Positions 7,319 to 14,958 of a DNA stretch of 24,482 bases are shown piece after piece. The position numbers were made by a program, and so were the translations under genes. The DNA lies in the NCBI RefSeq assembly GCF_002014975.1, contig NZ_MUXV01000018.1, positions 1-24,482 of the forward strand, written 5' to 3'. Numbering within the stretch: position 1 is the stretch's first letter; each line of letters opens with the position of its first letter. The notes below the pieces were generated by a model. The model was not told the DNA's origin. It saw only the letters and a program-made list of their open reading frames with translations, and searched no databases. The stretch comes from Moraxella bovis. Lineage in GTDB: Bacteria > Pseudomonadota > Gammaproteobacteria > Pseudomonadales > Moraxellaceae.

Positions 7319-8776
7319 TCAATAATACCCAAGCACTTTCCACCAAATGAGCCCCACGCCAATCCATGTCACAAGATTGACCACGCTCATAACCGCCCCG
7401 ACTTTCCACCATTGCCCAAGCGAGACATAGCCCGCCCCAAAGATGACAGGAGCTGTACCTGTGGCGTAGTGCGTGAGCGTCATCATCAGACTGCTTGACG
7501 CCGCCAAAATCAAGGCGTAGAGCATGGGCGGAGCCCCAAGAGCCAGCCCCACGCCATAAAACGCCCCAAACATTGCCGTGATGTGAGCGGTTGTACTGGC
7601 AAAAAAGTAATGGGTGTACAGATACACAAGTGTCAAAATCGCCATTGCACCGATCCAGCCAAGTCCCATGCCCGCAATGGCAGTCTCAATCTGACCTGAA
7701 AACCATGCAATTAGCCCAAGTTTGTTCAGATAAGTCGCCATCATAATCAATACGCCAAACCACACAAGCGTATCCCAAGCCGACTTTTCTTTTAAAATAT
7801 CATCCCATGTCAGCACGCCTGTCAAAATGACGACCGACAAGCCCAAAAACGCCACCGCTGTCGCATCCACCGCCAACGCATCGCCAAACAGCATGGCAGG
7901 CACATTTGCCCATAGTAGGAGCATACCACTAAATACGCCAAGCATGATTTTTTCATCACGGCTTAATTTACCAAGCTCGGCAAGTTTTTGACGAGTAAAG
8001 TCTTTGACATCAGGCGTTTGGGTAATCTCAGGCTTGGCAAGAACGTAGATGATAAGGGGCATAAGTAGAATACACGCAAGCCCCGGTAGGAGCATGGCGA
8101 CTGCCCACGTTGTCCACGACATATGAATCTCGTTGCCTGTGGCTTTGCCAACCAGCTCCACTACCAAAGGGTTTGGGGCGGTGGCAGTGATGAACATGGC
8201 GGAGGTGATTGGGTTGGATTGGTAGTTTACCAGTGATAAATACTCGCCCATTTTTTTGGTGGTGCCGTCATCAGGCTTTGAGCCGAAACTCTCGGCGATA
8301 GAGCGAGTAATGGGATAGATAATCGCCCCGCCCCGAGCGGTATTTGATGGGGTAATGGGGGCAAGCAAGGTCTCAGCGATTGCCAGTGAATAGCCAATGC
8401 CGAGAGTTTTTTTGCCAAAAAAGCCGATAACACTATAAGCAATCCTCGCCCCTAGCCCTGTTTTGACAAGCCCTCGTGAGATGATGACCGCCACAGCGAT
8501 GAGCCAGATAAGCGGACTTGAAAAGCTAGATAACGCATCTTTCATCGCATCTTTGGGCATGTCGGCGGTTACGCCCGTCAAGGCAACAAGGGTAGTGGCG
8601 ATGATAGAAATCGCCCCAATGGGCAATGCCTTACCAATAATCGCAACAATCGTCCCAACAAACAACGCAAGGAGGTGCCATGCGTTCGGCTCAACGCCTT
8701 GTGGTACAGGAATACCAAACCAAATGATGAGGGTAACAAGCACGGCAATGACCGCAGAAACGGGCTTAAATGGCAT
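7319..8776 (-). CDS. DASS/SLC13-family dicarboxylate transporter
   Basis: An inner-membrane carrier of 485 residues with about 12 hydrophobic segments. The signature motifs are clear: ITPSNTARGG at 141-150 (the SNT substrate/sodium motif) and TAPNP at 199-203, with a symmetry-related ASTTAHITAMF segment and ATGTAPVIFGAGY in the C-terminal half. This resembles the CitT/TtdT and plastid 2-oxoglutarate/malate translocator branch, which exchanges or co-transports C4-C6 dicarboxylates. Which substrate, and whether it works by sodium symport or exchange, cannot be read from sequence. AGGTG lies just upstream of the ATG at 8776. It converges with uvrC; the 139-nt gap shows no clear T-run terminator. 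Confidence 0.9.
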   Translation of the reverse strand: MPFKPVSAVIAVLVTLIIWFGIPVPQGVEPNAWHLLALFVGTIVAIIGKALPIGAISIIATTLVALTGVTADMPKDAMKDALSSFSSPLIWLIAVAVIISRGLVKTGLGARIAYSVIGFFGKKTLGIGYSLAIAETLLAPITPSNTARGGAIIYPITRSIAESFGSKPDDGTTKKMGEYLSLVNYQSNPITSAMFITATAPNPLVVELVGKATGNEIHMSWTTWAVAMLLPGLACILLMPLIIYVLAKPEITQTPDVKDFTRQKLAELGKLSRDEKIMLGVFSGMLLLWANVPAMLFGDALAVDATAVAFLGLSVVILTGVLTWDDILKEKSAWDTLVWFGVLIMMATYLNKLGLIAWFSGQIETAIAGMGLGWIGAMAILTLVYLYTHYFFASTTAHITAMFGAFYGVGLALGAPPMLYALILAASSSLMMTLTHYATGTAPVIFGAGYVSLGQWWKVGAVMSVVNLVTWIGVGLIWWKVLGYY

Positions 8777-9240
8777 ATGTTCACCTTTTTATTATCGTAA
8801 GATGTTAAAAATAAAACCTTGCCAATTTCCCTATTGGGTAAAATATCCTTATAAATTTTAAGGATTTAAAATGAAATAAAAAATCATCATCCGATTATTG
8901 ATAAAATGCAACAAATATCAAACTTTTATCAGCATGATTTTTTGATTTGATTATAACAGAATTATTGGCATGAACCCACAAAATATGTGGGGTTATTTAA
9001 GGAATGTTTTGATAAATTCATCAGATAAAATGATAAAAATAACCAAAAAGTGGTATAATTGCTCAATTTATGGTTAATTTTTCATAAATATATCAGTAAA
9101 ATTTATTATTTGGGGTATTTGATTGTAAAACAGAAAAGTTGTGGCATTAGAATGCTGTGTTGTGATAAATGTTTTTTCCAAATTTAAAGACATCTTTTCC
9201 AAAAATCATTATTCTTTTGTCAATTTTAAAATTTTATAAT
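8777..9240. other. AT-rich intergenic DNA, possible promoter debris
   Basis: No gene seen. A 7-bp inverted repeat ATCCTTA / TAAGGAT lies at 8845-8865, within about 90 nt of the transporter start, and could be an operator or leader hairpin. An imperfect CCCAC / GTGGG hairpin lies near 8971-8993. TGGTATAAT at 9051-9059 is an extended -10 on the + strand with no good -35 and no intact gene after it, possibly the promoter of the gene now reduced to the fragment at 9417. Confidence 0.35.
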
Positions 9241-9322
9241 AGGGCGTGCCTGCCTTTTGTATTTGCCATGAAAAATGCCTGTTTAAAACAGCAGGGGAAT
9301 CGCCCGTTTTTCATGCAAAAAC
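9241..9322. repeat. Dispersed repeat, copy 1 (uninterrupted)
   Basis: The first 73 bases match 22716-22788 with only four differences, and the next nine (TGCAAAAAC) match 22924-22932. The unit includes a small hairpin (CTGTTT / AAACAG) and ends in GTTTTT-CATGC-AAAAAC, itself a short hairpin. The two copies lie 13.5 kb apart between unrelated genes, so this is a genome repeat and not coding sequence, although a reading frame runs across it into the hydrolase fragment. Confidence 0.7.
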
Positions 9323-9416
9323 GATTGGTTTATTTCTAAAATATTTCTATATTGTAAATAGTGCTATAGATGTGAATGGCGTTATTTTGGTGGTGGGTGT
9401 TTTGCGTTATAACACC

Positions 9417-9779
9417 ATGAATTTTGGGCATTTGCCACGCCCAGAACCTGCGGGCAGTTTTGTGGACGGCTCGGTGTCTTTGACCACACTTAACATTCCG
9501 TTTGAAGGGGCTGGCTTGTCGGTGGCTGGCGACCCATTGATGCTTGACAAATTTTCGGTGTCTTTACCCAACAGCTTTAAAGAAGGTGTTAAATATTTAA
9601 AAGACAATGACGACGAATTTGTTACCCCCAAAGATGCCCTTGATTTTTATAATGAGACCAACTCGGTGGATAAAAGTTTGATTTTGTATCCAAACTTTGG
9701 GCATTTGCTCATGCTGGAAAATGGCGGACAAAAAATCAATGACGATGTGGCACAATGGATTGGCGAGCGAGTGAAATAA
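9417..9779 (+). pseudogene. C-terminal fragment of an alpha/beta hydrolase
   Basis: A 120-codon frame from ATG 9417, also open upstream to 9246 but there made of the dispersed repeat. The end looks like an alpha/beta hydrolase: DDEFVTPKDALDFYNE supplies the acid-loop pattern and LILYPNFGHLLMLE supplies a catalytic-histidine pattern, followed by an amphipathic helix ending in WIGERVK. No GxSxG nucleophile motif exists in this or neighbouring frames, and no ribosome binding site precedes the ATG. I read it as the residue of a deletion that removed the N-terminal half, perhaps associated with the adjacent repeat. The hydrolase assignment rests on motif shape only. Confidence 0.5.
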
Positions 9780-10071
9780 ATTAGATAAAAGAAAACACCG
9801 TTTGCATGTTCACTTTGGTTGGTTTTGTTTTTTGAGTAGTCTCAAAATCTCCTTTCATGCCCACTTAGACTTATCCCAAACATTTGTTTGTATCATGGCT
9901 AAACTGGATCAGACTTTTGCAACTGATTGCTTGGAGATGCTTTTGTGTGAGTTGTTCAGTGGCTTTTGAGCATGGTCTAAACGGTATATTTTTGGGATTG
10001 CAGGGGGCTGTAGACTGAGGTTTGGCAAAATAGCATGCTAAGGGGCGGATTGTATTCCGTTGTGTTTTGAG
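9780..10071. other. Intergenic DNA between hydrolase fragment and coaX
   Basis: Nothing recognised. Short frames exist on both strands without support. A perfect 10-bp palindrome TAGCATGCTA lies at 10031-10040, about 30 nt beyond the coaX stop. No T-run terminator is evident. Confidence 0.3.
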
Positions 10072-10788
10072 TTAAGCAAAATACCGCTTTAACCCCTCAA
10101 GCAATAGCTCTTTCTCCACATTCAGGGCGTTCTCAAATTGAACGTTTATCATATCCGCACCGCCCCCTGTGAGTGTAATCTCAAAATCAGGATAATCGGC
10201 ACGCACCGCACGCACCGCTCCAACCACACCAAACAGCACGCCATGATTGACCGCATCAAAGGTCGTCCGCCCAAGCTCGGTGCGGTCAAACCGCCCAGCC
10301 TTGACCGCAATCTGCTGAGTGCCTGCATACAGGGCGTGGCGTTGCATATAGACGTTGGGCAGGATATATCCGCCCAAATGTGTGCCGTGTTCTATCAAAT
10401 CAATCGTCAATGCCGTGCCACAGCCGACCACGCATTGTTTTTTGGTGTTATCCACCACACCAAGCATTTGTAGCCATCTGTCCACGCCAAGCTGATTGGG
10501 GTCATAATGGCTTGTCAAAAGGGGGTGATTGGCATTGACTTTGGCAAATTCAAACGGCACGGCAAAGCCTTGCAAGGTCTTGTCAATGGCGGTGTTAATT
10601 TTATTGCCAAGTACGCTAGAAATCCCCACAAATTCAGGCTCAAAGCTCGCCAATGTGCCAAGCAGTCCAAATAGTAACTCATTGGGGGCTTTTAGGTGTT
10701 CTTTTGCGTCATGGGCGATAATGGTGTCGTTATCGACTATCCAATATTTTAGGCGGGTATTGCCCAAATCTAGCCAAAGTTTTTTCAT
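10072..10788 (-). CDS. coaX: Type III pantothenate kinase
   Basis: Phosphorylates pantothenate, the first step of coenzyme A synthesis. 238 residues of the ASKHA fold: the phosphate-binding loop DLGNTRLKY lies at 7-15, followed by LGVDRW (100-105), the CGTALTIDLI segment, GGYILPN and TLTGGGAD. These are the diagnostic type III motifs; it is not related to coaA. AAGGA precedes the ATG. birA lies 173 nt upstream on the same strand, a pairing common in bacteria that use coaX, and the two are probably co-transcribed. Confidence 0.95.
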   Translation of the reverse strand: MKKLWLDLGNTRLKYWIVDNDTIIAHDAKEHLKAPNELLFGLLGTLASFEPEFVGISSVLGNKINTAIDKTLQGFAVPFEFAKVNANHPLLTSHYDPNQLGVDRWLQMLGVVDNTKKQCVVGCGTALTIDLIEHGTHLGGYILPNVYMQRHALYAGTQQIAVKAGRFDRTELGRTTFDAVNHGVLFGVVGAVRAVRADYPDFEITLTGGGADMINVQFENALNVEKELLLEGLKRYFA

Positions 10789-10887
10789 AATTTTCCTTAA
10801 TAAAATGGGTTTTGGTATTTATATAAATTTTAAAAATTCTCATATTGTGGGGATAATTTTTTTAAAAATCTCAATTTAAATGCTAAT

Positions 10888-10920
10888 TTTTAATACCGAT
10901 TTTAATACCGATTTTTAATA
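10888..10920. repeat. 12-bp tandem repeat between birA and coaX
   Basis: TTTTAATACCGA occurs twice without a gap (10888-10899 and 10900-10911), and TTTTTAATA starts a partial third copy. It lies in the spacer of the presumed birA-coaX unit. Confidence 0.6.
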
Positions 10921-10961
10921 AAGGGCAAATTGCAATTTTCCCCTACAATTTATTTAAAAAC

Positions 10962-11804
10962 CTAATTCACAATTTTTGCCATACCTGCAAATATCGGCTT
11001 AATATCGCCATTGTCATTTAATAACAATTCGCCTTGATTACCAATGCCGATACATCTGCCTTTGGCATAAATATCCGTCATATTATTTTGCATAAAAATA
11101 TGAATAAGTTTATCGGTCAAAAGATGATTGGCGTTAAATTTATCAATAAAATTTTTTAGATACATGGGTTCTTTACAATCATTGCAAATTTCTATTGCTT
11201 GAAAGATTGAATTTGCTATTGGGATATATAAATCTTGGGCGGTTGTTTTTATGTCGGATAATTCTTTTAAACACGTCGCTTGATAAAGACCGTCTTTTAT
11301 CACAGGCGAATTATTGACATTTAACCCCACGCCAGTTACCACACCCACAAGCGTATTTTTATCCAATTTTTTAAAAACAGGTTCAATTAAAATGCCAGAG
11401 AGTTTTTTAAAAAATCCTGCCTTATCATCATAAAAGCCCACGTCATTTGCCCATTTTACGCCAATGGGAGGTAGGTTATTTTCGGTGCGAATTTGATTAA
11501 TGGTTTGAATGATTTTTAATTGAGCAAGTTGATAGCCTACCGCCAATGACAATAAGCCCGATAATTGATGTAACTCAAATTGCCCCTGACCAATCGGAAC
11601 ATATAAAGACAAAAAAACATTGTCCGCACCGCTGACCCACGTCCGCCCATGCTGTCCACGCCCTGCCGTTTGGTGGTTTGCCGTGTATAGGTGGGGGGCG
11701 GTGTGTGTGTGTGTGTCGTCTGTAATGGCGTGGATAAGCTGGGTGTTGGTGCTGCCTGTCGTGTCAAAATGGGTGTGGGGCGTGGCGGTCAAAAAATTTG
11801 GCAT
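10962..11804 (-). CDS. birA: Biotin-[acetyl-CoA carboxylase] ligase (BirA, no HTH domain)
   Basis: Activates biotin with ATP and attaches it to the carboxyl-carrier protein of acetyl-CoA carboxylase. 280 residues from ATG 11804. The catalytic domain starts almost at once (FDTTGSTNTQ at 13-22), then AGRGQHGRTW at 47-56 (biotinyl-AMP loop), the KWANDV motif, SGILIE, and the C-terminal SH3-like barrel ending GDIKPIFAGMAKIVN. The N-terminal helix-turn-helix of E. coli BirA is absent, so it should not act as the biotin-operon repressor. The frame is open 95 codons further upstream, but that part is compositionally odd and overlaps tauE on the other strand, so it is rejected. A (CA)8 run on the coding strand encodes THTHT near residues 31-35. 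Confidence 0.92.
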   Translation of the reverse strand: MPNFLTATPHTHFDTTGSTNTQLIHAITDDTHTHTAPHLYTANHQTAGRGQHGRTWVSGADNVFLSLYVPIGQGQFELHQLSGLLSLAVGYQLAQLKIIQTINQIRTENNLPPIGVKWANDVGFYDDKAGFFKKLSGILIEPVFKKLDKNTLVGVVTGVGLNVNNSPVIKDGLYQATCLKELSDIKTTAQDLYIPIANSIFQAIEICNDCKEPMYLKNFIDKFNANHLLTDKLIHIFMQNNMTDIYAKGRCIGIGNQGELLLNDNGDIKPIFAGMAKIVN

Positions 11805-11843
11805 GGGGCGGTTTTTGGTTGTTTCAAATGAATAAAAATAAGC

Positions 11844-11864
11844 TATAATACCATAAATTTGGTA
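11844..11864. promoter_or_regulatory. Overlapping divergent -10 elements of birA and the tauE-like gene
   Basis: On the + strand TATAAT lies at 11844-11849, 34 nt before the tauE-like ATG. On the - strand an extended -10, TGG then TATTAT, occupies 11853-11845, about 40 nt before the birA ATG. Both share the same bases, so polymerase cannot use both at once. A 5-bp inverted repeat TACCA / TGGTA (11849-11853 and 11860-11864) overlaps them. No good -35 is evident on either strand. Confidence 0.45.
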
Positions 11865-11882
11865 AATGTGAGAGTATGTAAC

Positions 11883-12692
11883 ATGATGTATCTGTGGTTT
11901 GTGGTCGCAGGAGCGTTTGCGGGCGTGTGTGCAGGGCTGTTTGGCGTGGGCGGTGGTCTTATCATCGTGCCTGCACTTGTGTGGATTTTGGGGGCGTATG
12001 GCTTTCCGAGCGAGTTTATCCCCCATGTGTCGGTGGGGACGGCTTTGGCGACTATCATCATTACGTCTATCAGCTCTTTGACGGCTCACAACAAAAAAGG
12101 CGGGGTACGTTGGGACGTGTTTAAGAATCTAACCTATGGCTTGGTGGTCGGTTCGCTGTTTGGGGCGTGGGTGGCAACGCTTATCAAGGGGGATTATTTG
12201 CAAGGTCTGATTGGTGTGTTTGCCATTGCCATGTCCATACAGATGTTCATGAAAAAGGCAGACGAGAATATCAAGCCCCTGCCCAAGCCGATGAGTCAGA
12301 GCGTGGCGGGCGGTGTGATTGGTATGGCTTCGGCGATTTTTGGGATTGGCGGTGGTAGTCTAAATGTGCCGTATCTTACCCACGCAGGTCTACCCATGAA
12401 ACAAGCGGTCGGGACTTCGGCAGCGTGCGGTCTGCCCATTGCCATTGCAGGGGCGCTTGGATTTATGATATTTGGGCGAAGTCATGTGGCAAACATGAGT
12501 GAGCCTGTGGCAGGACTGCTTGGCTTTGTACATTTGCCTGCCTTTGTTGCCATTAGTGTGGCGAGCTTTATTACCGCCAAACTTGGAGCAAAAATCGCCC
12601 ACAAACTGCCAGCAGGCACACTCAAAAAAGCCTTTGCCTGTTTGCTGATTGTGGTGGGTTGTCAATTGGTGTGGAGTGGGGTGGTGGGGTAG
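11883..12692 (+). CDS. TauE/SafE-family membrane protein, putative anion exporter
   Basis: A 269-residue inner-membrane protein with about eight hydrophobic segments arranged as two halves, each opening with the family motif: GLFGVGGGLIIVPAL at 19-33 and FGIGGGSLNVPYL in the second half. The family (formerly UPF0721) includes proposed sulfite/sulfoacetate exporters; the substrate here is unknown and no sulfur genes lie nearby. The ATG at 11883 follows GAGAG by 8 nt; an alternative TTG at 11859 would lie within the promoter region and is less likely. It diverges from birA. Confidence 0.88.
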   Translation: MMYLWFVVAGAFAGVCAGLFGVGGGLIIVPALVWILGAYGFPSEFIPHVSVGTALATIIITSISSLTAHNKKGGVRWDVFKNLTYGLVVGSLFGAWVATLIKGDYLQGLIGVFAIAMSIQMFMKKADENIKPLPKPMSQSVAGGVIGMASAIFGIGGGSLNVPYLTHAGLPMKQAVGTSAACGLPIAIAGALGFMIFGRSHVANMSEPVAGLLGFVHLPAFVAISVASFITAKLGAKIAHKLPAGTLKKAFACLLIVVGCQLVWSGVVG

Positions 12693-12712
12693 GTGGCTAC
12701 CCCCCCATTTTT
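12686..12712 (+). terminator. Terminator-like hairpin at the end of the tauE-like gene
   Basis: GGGGTAG (12686-12692, containing the stop codon) pairs with CTACCCC (12697-12703) across a GTGG loop. Three more C and ATTTTTG follow, so the T-run is slightly displaced. The gene on the opposite strand ends 5 nt further on. Confidence 0.45.
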
Positions 12713-12716
12713 GTCT

Positions 12717-13265
12717 TTATAGGTATTTTGCTAATATTGCCTCTTTCTTTCTTTGGCTTTCATTTATAACTTTTGTATGAATTTCAATTTTTTGTTCGTA
12801 GAGTTCGGCTTTTGCGATTATTTTTTGCATTTCATCATATGACTGTAAGACTGGTATTTTAAATGATAATAAGGTTTTTTGAGTTAATTGGTTAATAGAA
12901 ACAGTTGATGATATTTTTTCTATTTGTTCTGCATAGTGTTTGCTTTGCGTCCATAGGTAAATCCATTTGCTAAATTTATTACTACGACAAATTGCCATAA
13001 ATGCCCCAAATGTCATCGGTTCATTTAGGGTATCTAAATAAGCAGATTTACCTAATAATTTTTTGCTTCCATTTCTAACGCAAATTAAAACATCTTTATT
13101 TTTAACAAAATACTTGTCGTTAATATTTAGCTTTACTCGTACTTGGTCATTAAAATCTAATTTTCCATTTTTAATATTTGATGAACGTAGCACGAGAATG
13201 CCATTATCATTTATATGTTCAGGTTTATAATTTAGTCCGATATATGATTGACAAATGTCTCCCAA
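12717..13265 (-). CDS. Recognition domain 2 fragment (HsdS-like) of the type IIG gene
   Basis: 182 codons counted from a TTG at 13265; the frame is open back through VNLGDICQSYIG to the 12-G run, so it has no start of its own. It reads as a type I specificity-type target-recognition domain: an N-terminal DNA-contact region with ILVLRSSNIKNGKLDF and VLICVRNGSKKLLGK, an FKIPVLQSYDEMQKI segment and a C-terminal coiled-coil helix ending RKKEAILAKYL. It would be translated only when the upstream G run is in frame (13, or 10 or 16, G). Domain identity is inferred from segment order, not from a database match. Confidence 0.7.
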   Translation of the reverse strand: MGDICQSYIGLNYKPEHINDNGILVLRSSNIKNGKLDFNDQVRVKLNINDKYFVKNKDVLICVRNGSKKLLGKSAYLDTLNEPMTFGAFMAICRSNKFSKWIYLWTQSKHYAEQIEKISSTVSINQLTQKTLLSFKIPVLQSYDEMQKIIAKAELYEQKIEIHTKVINESQRKKEAILAKYL

Positions 13266-13276
13266 ATTAACCAGAT

Positions 13277-14119
13277 TTAACCCCCCCCCCCCTGCGTTTT
13301 GTAAACAATCTCTAATTCATTAAAAATATCCGCAATTTTTTGGCGATAAGTTTCTATTGCCATACGGCTATTTTCATATTCATCATCAATCTTTTGGCAT
13401 TCATCAATAATTTGTTGTTGAATACTTGGGGGCGGTAAGGGAATTTTAAAGTTTTTAATATCATCAGGATAGACATGGGGTTGTGCCGAGCCACGAGCCA
13501 AATCAAATAATGCCTGTTGCATACTTTGTAAATAAACAAATATATATTTGGTTGCCAATTCAGTTTTGCCACGAATGGTTGTACAATCTGATGCAAATAT
13601 CTTTTCTTTCCAAAAATTAACAAAACCTGCATTTGCACCAGAAGCACTAATGGTTATGGTGTTTTCATCACGATTATATTCATTATGCGTATAGGCAAAA
13701 TCTTTACCGCCAGCAACAACTTTGTAATTGCCCGATATGGCATTTTTTGCAGTAATCGATTTGCCTTTTCTGATTTCGCTTGGAAAATCAACTAATTTTA
13801 TAAGCGGATATTTACTATTAATCTCAATTCTCTTTTGAATGATGGTACGAATGGATTTATTAAAACCAATCAATCCAAAATCAAGCATATCTACAGTATT
13901 AACCATATACGCATATTCGCCATAAGTGTCAGCAATCGCAATATCTTTTCGTTCAAACATTTGACGGATATAATGAGCCAATGTGTTTTCGGCAAAACGA
14001 TTATCGTGGTTGTATAGCTTCCCCCCCTGCTTTGATGATTTGAATGCCTTCTGCCCCTTTACGATTGCTCCAATCATAGCCCAAAAATTCTTTTTGTTTG
14101 GCATTTTCGCTTGGGGCAT
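13277..14119 (-). CDS. Methylase C-terminus plus recognition domain 1 fragment
   Basis: The frame spans 280 codons, but the first 33 or so, up to the 7-G run at 14021-14027, are read in the wrong frame; genuine sequence starts at about KLYNHDNRFAENTLAH. A helical part resembling methylase C-termini is followed by a recognition domain: ISGNYKVVAGG, ITISASGANAGFVNFW, GSAQPHVYPDDIKNFKI, PLPPPSIQQQIIDECQKID and a long helix. It then runs into the 12-G tract, giving a C-terminal string of four Gly and a stop at 13277-13279. The PLPPxxxQQxI segment is the classic boundary between a recognition domain and its conserved spacer helix in HsdS proteins. Confidence 0.7.
   Translation of the reverse strand: MPQAKMPNKKNFWAMIGAIVKGQKAFKSSKQGGKLYNHDNRFAENTLAHYIRQMFERKDIAIADTYGEYAYMVNTVDMLDFGLIGFNKSIRTIIQKRIEINSKYPLIKLVDFPSEIRKGKSITAKNAISGNYKVVAGGKDFAYTHNEYNRDENTITISASGANAGFVNFWKEKIFASDCTTIRGKTELATKYIFVYLQSMQQALFDLARGSAQPHVYPDDIKNFKIPLPPPSIQQQIIDECQKIDDEYENSRMAIETYRQKIADIFNELEIVYKTQGGGG
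13281..13292 (-). repeat. 12-base G tract (coding strand) between two recognition domains
   Basis: Twelve consecutive C on the + strand. On the coding strand it follows CA, so twelve G give CAG GGG GGG GGG GGT TAA and stop. Thirteen G would read through into LNLVNLGDICQSYIG and the second recognition domain. Runs of this length slip readily during replication. Confidence 0.9.
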
Positions 14120-14378
14120 TGATAATAAGGGTTTTCTGATTGTCCGTTAGGGCAAAAAAGGTAATTTTTTCTTTTTCTAATAATTCAAATTCTATTAAGA
14201 ATTTTTTGGTAATGATTGCATTTTTTTCATCATTAGATAGGTTTTTTTGGGTTTTATCCAAACCAATTTTTGGTAATAAAGATTGGCGATGTAGGACGAT
14301 ATATTCGTTGTCAATGGTTGTTAATTCGTCCCATGTCAATGTTTTTAGGCGAAATTTATCATAAATATCAACAGGCAC
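14001..14378 (-). CDS. Methylase middle fragment of the type IIG gene
   Basis: 125 codons running into the 7-G run. The frame is also open upstream, reading WNDKNVYQRYLNKIDVPVDI across the break at about 14421-14426. The fragment joins the catalytic part of the methylase to its C-terminal helices (FLGYDWSNRKGAEGIQII just before the G run). After the run it reads EAIQPR and stops at 14001, because seven G puts it out of frame; six or nine would continue into KLYNHDNRF. It has no plausible start of its own. Confidence 0.6.
   Translation of the reverse strand: MPVDIYDKFRLKTLTWDELTTIDNEYIVLHRQSLLPKIGLDKTQKNLSNDEKNAIITKKFLIEFELLEKEKITFFALTDNQKTLIINAPSENAKQKEFLGYDWSNRKGAEGIQIIKAGGEAIQPR
14021..14027 (-). 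repeat. 7-base G tract (coding strand) at the methylase/recognition junction
   Basis: Seven consecutive C on the + strand. The upstream methylase frame and the downstream recognition frame differ by one base here; six or nine G would join them (IIKAGG then KLYNHDNRF). Seven is shorter than most active phase-variation tracts. Confidence 0.75.
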
Positions 14379-14389
14379 ATCTATCTTAT

Positions 14390-14944
14390 TTAAATAGCGT
14401 TGATAAACATTTTTATCATTCCAATATTTAATTCTGCTTTATTAAATATGGCTCGGGCATGATATTTGGCAAAATTTATTTGTTTTGGTGGATACTTCAT
14501 TTTTTCCAAAAATAAAATTACCGTATTAGTGCCTGTTGCTCCAAATGTTTTACTGCCTAAATTGACAATAGCATGAATAAAAAACTCTTGCAATAATAAT
14601 TCTCTTGCACCTGTATAGCTTGTGCTATCATTGCTCAAAATACTAGACGGCAGAATAACTGCACCAATACCGCCTGATTTTAATAATTGGGCAATGCGTT
14701 CGCAGAATAAAACTTCTATTTCTCCGCCATTATTGGTAATTAAATTTAATAAAGATAATTGGTTGTTTTTTAGTTTTAGATGAGATTTAAAAGCCGAAAC
14801 AGAATAGGGTGGATTGGCAACCAAAATGTCAAATTGTTCATTTTGTATGCCTTTGCCAATATCATTATCTAAGCCGTCCCCAAAAATAATATTACTGTCG
14901 CCAGCACCATTCATAAACATGGATACTTGCGAAACACGAGCCAA
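14390..14944 (-). CDS. Methylase catalytic fragment (NPPY) of the type IIG gene
   Basis: 184 codons. The frame is open upstream as GIEKDYRLARVSQVSMFMNG, the expected continuation of the methylase after motif I. NPPY at 44-47 (in FDILVANPPYSVSAF) is motif IV, the catalytic motif of N6-adenine methylases. Later it has an LPSSIL segment and a FGATGTNTVILFLEK stretch, both typical of type I/IIG methylases. The frame ends FINAI and stops at 14390, because one base is missing near 14421-14426. Confidence 0.7.
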   Translation of the reverse strand: MARVSQVSMFMNGAGDSNIIFGDGLDNDIGKGIQNEQFDILVANPPYSVSAFKSHLKLKNNQLSLLNLITNNGGEIEVLFCERIAQLLKSGGIGAVILPSSILSNDSTSYTGARELLLQEFFIHAIVNLGSKTFGATGTNTVILFLEKMKYPPKQINFAKYHARAIFNKAELNIGMIKMFINAI

Positions 14945-14958
14945 ACGATAGTCTTTTT

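Noticed and set aside
9246..9416. N-terminal extension of the hydrolase fragment
   Set aside because: It translates the dispersed repeat, which recurs at 22716 without this gene.
11805..12089. 95-residue N-terminal extension of BirA
   Set aside because: It overlaps the TauE-like gene antisense, has odd Arg/His-rich composition and no HTH; the ligase fold starts at 11804.
12700..12706. Seven-C run after the tauE-like gene as a phase-variation tract
   Set aside because: It lies outside both coding regions, in the hairpin at their converging ends.
13281..13292. Two independent specificity genes either side of the G run
   Set aside because: The downstream frame has no start codon context or ribosome site and joins perfectly when one G is added.
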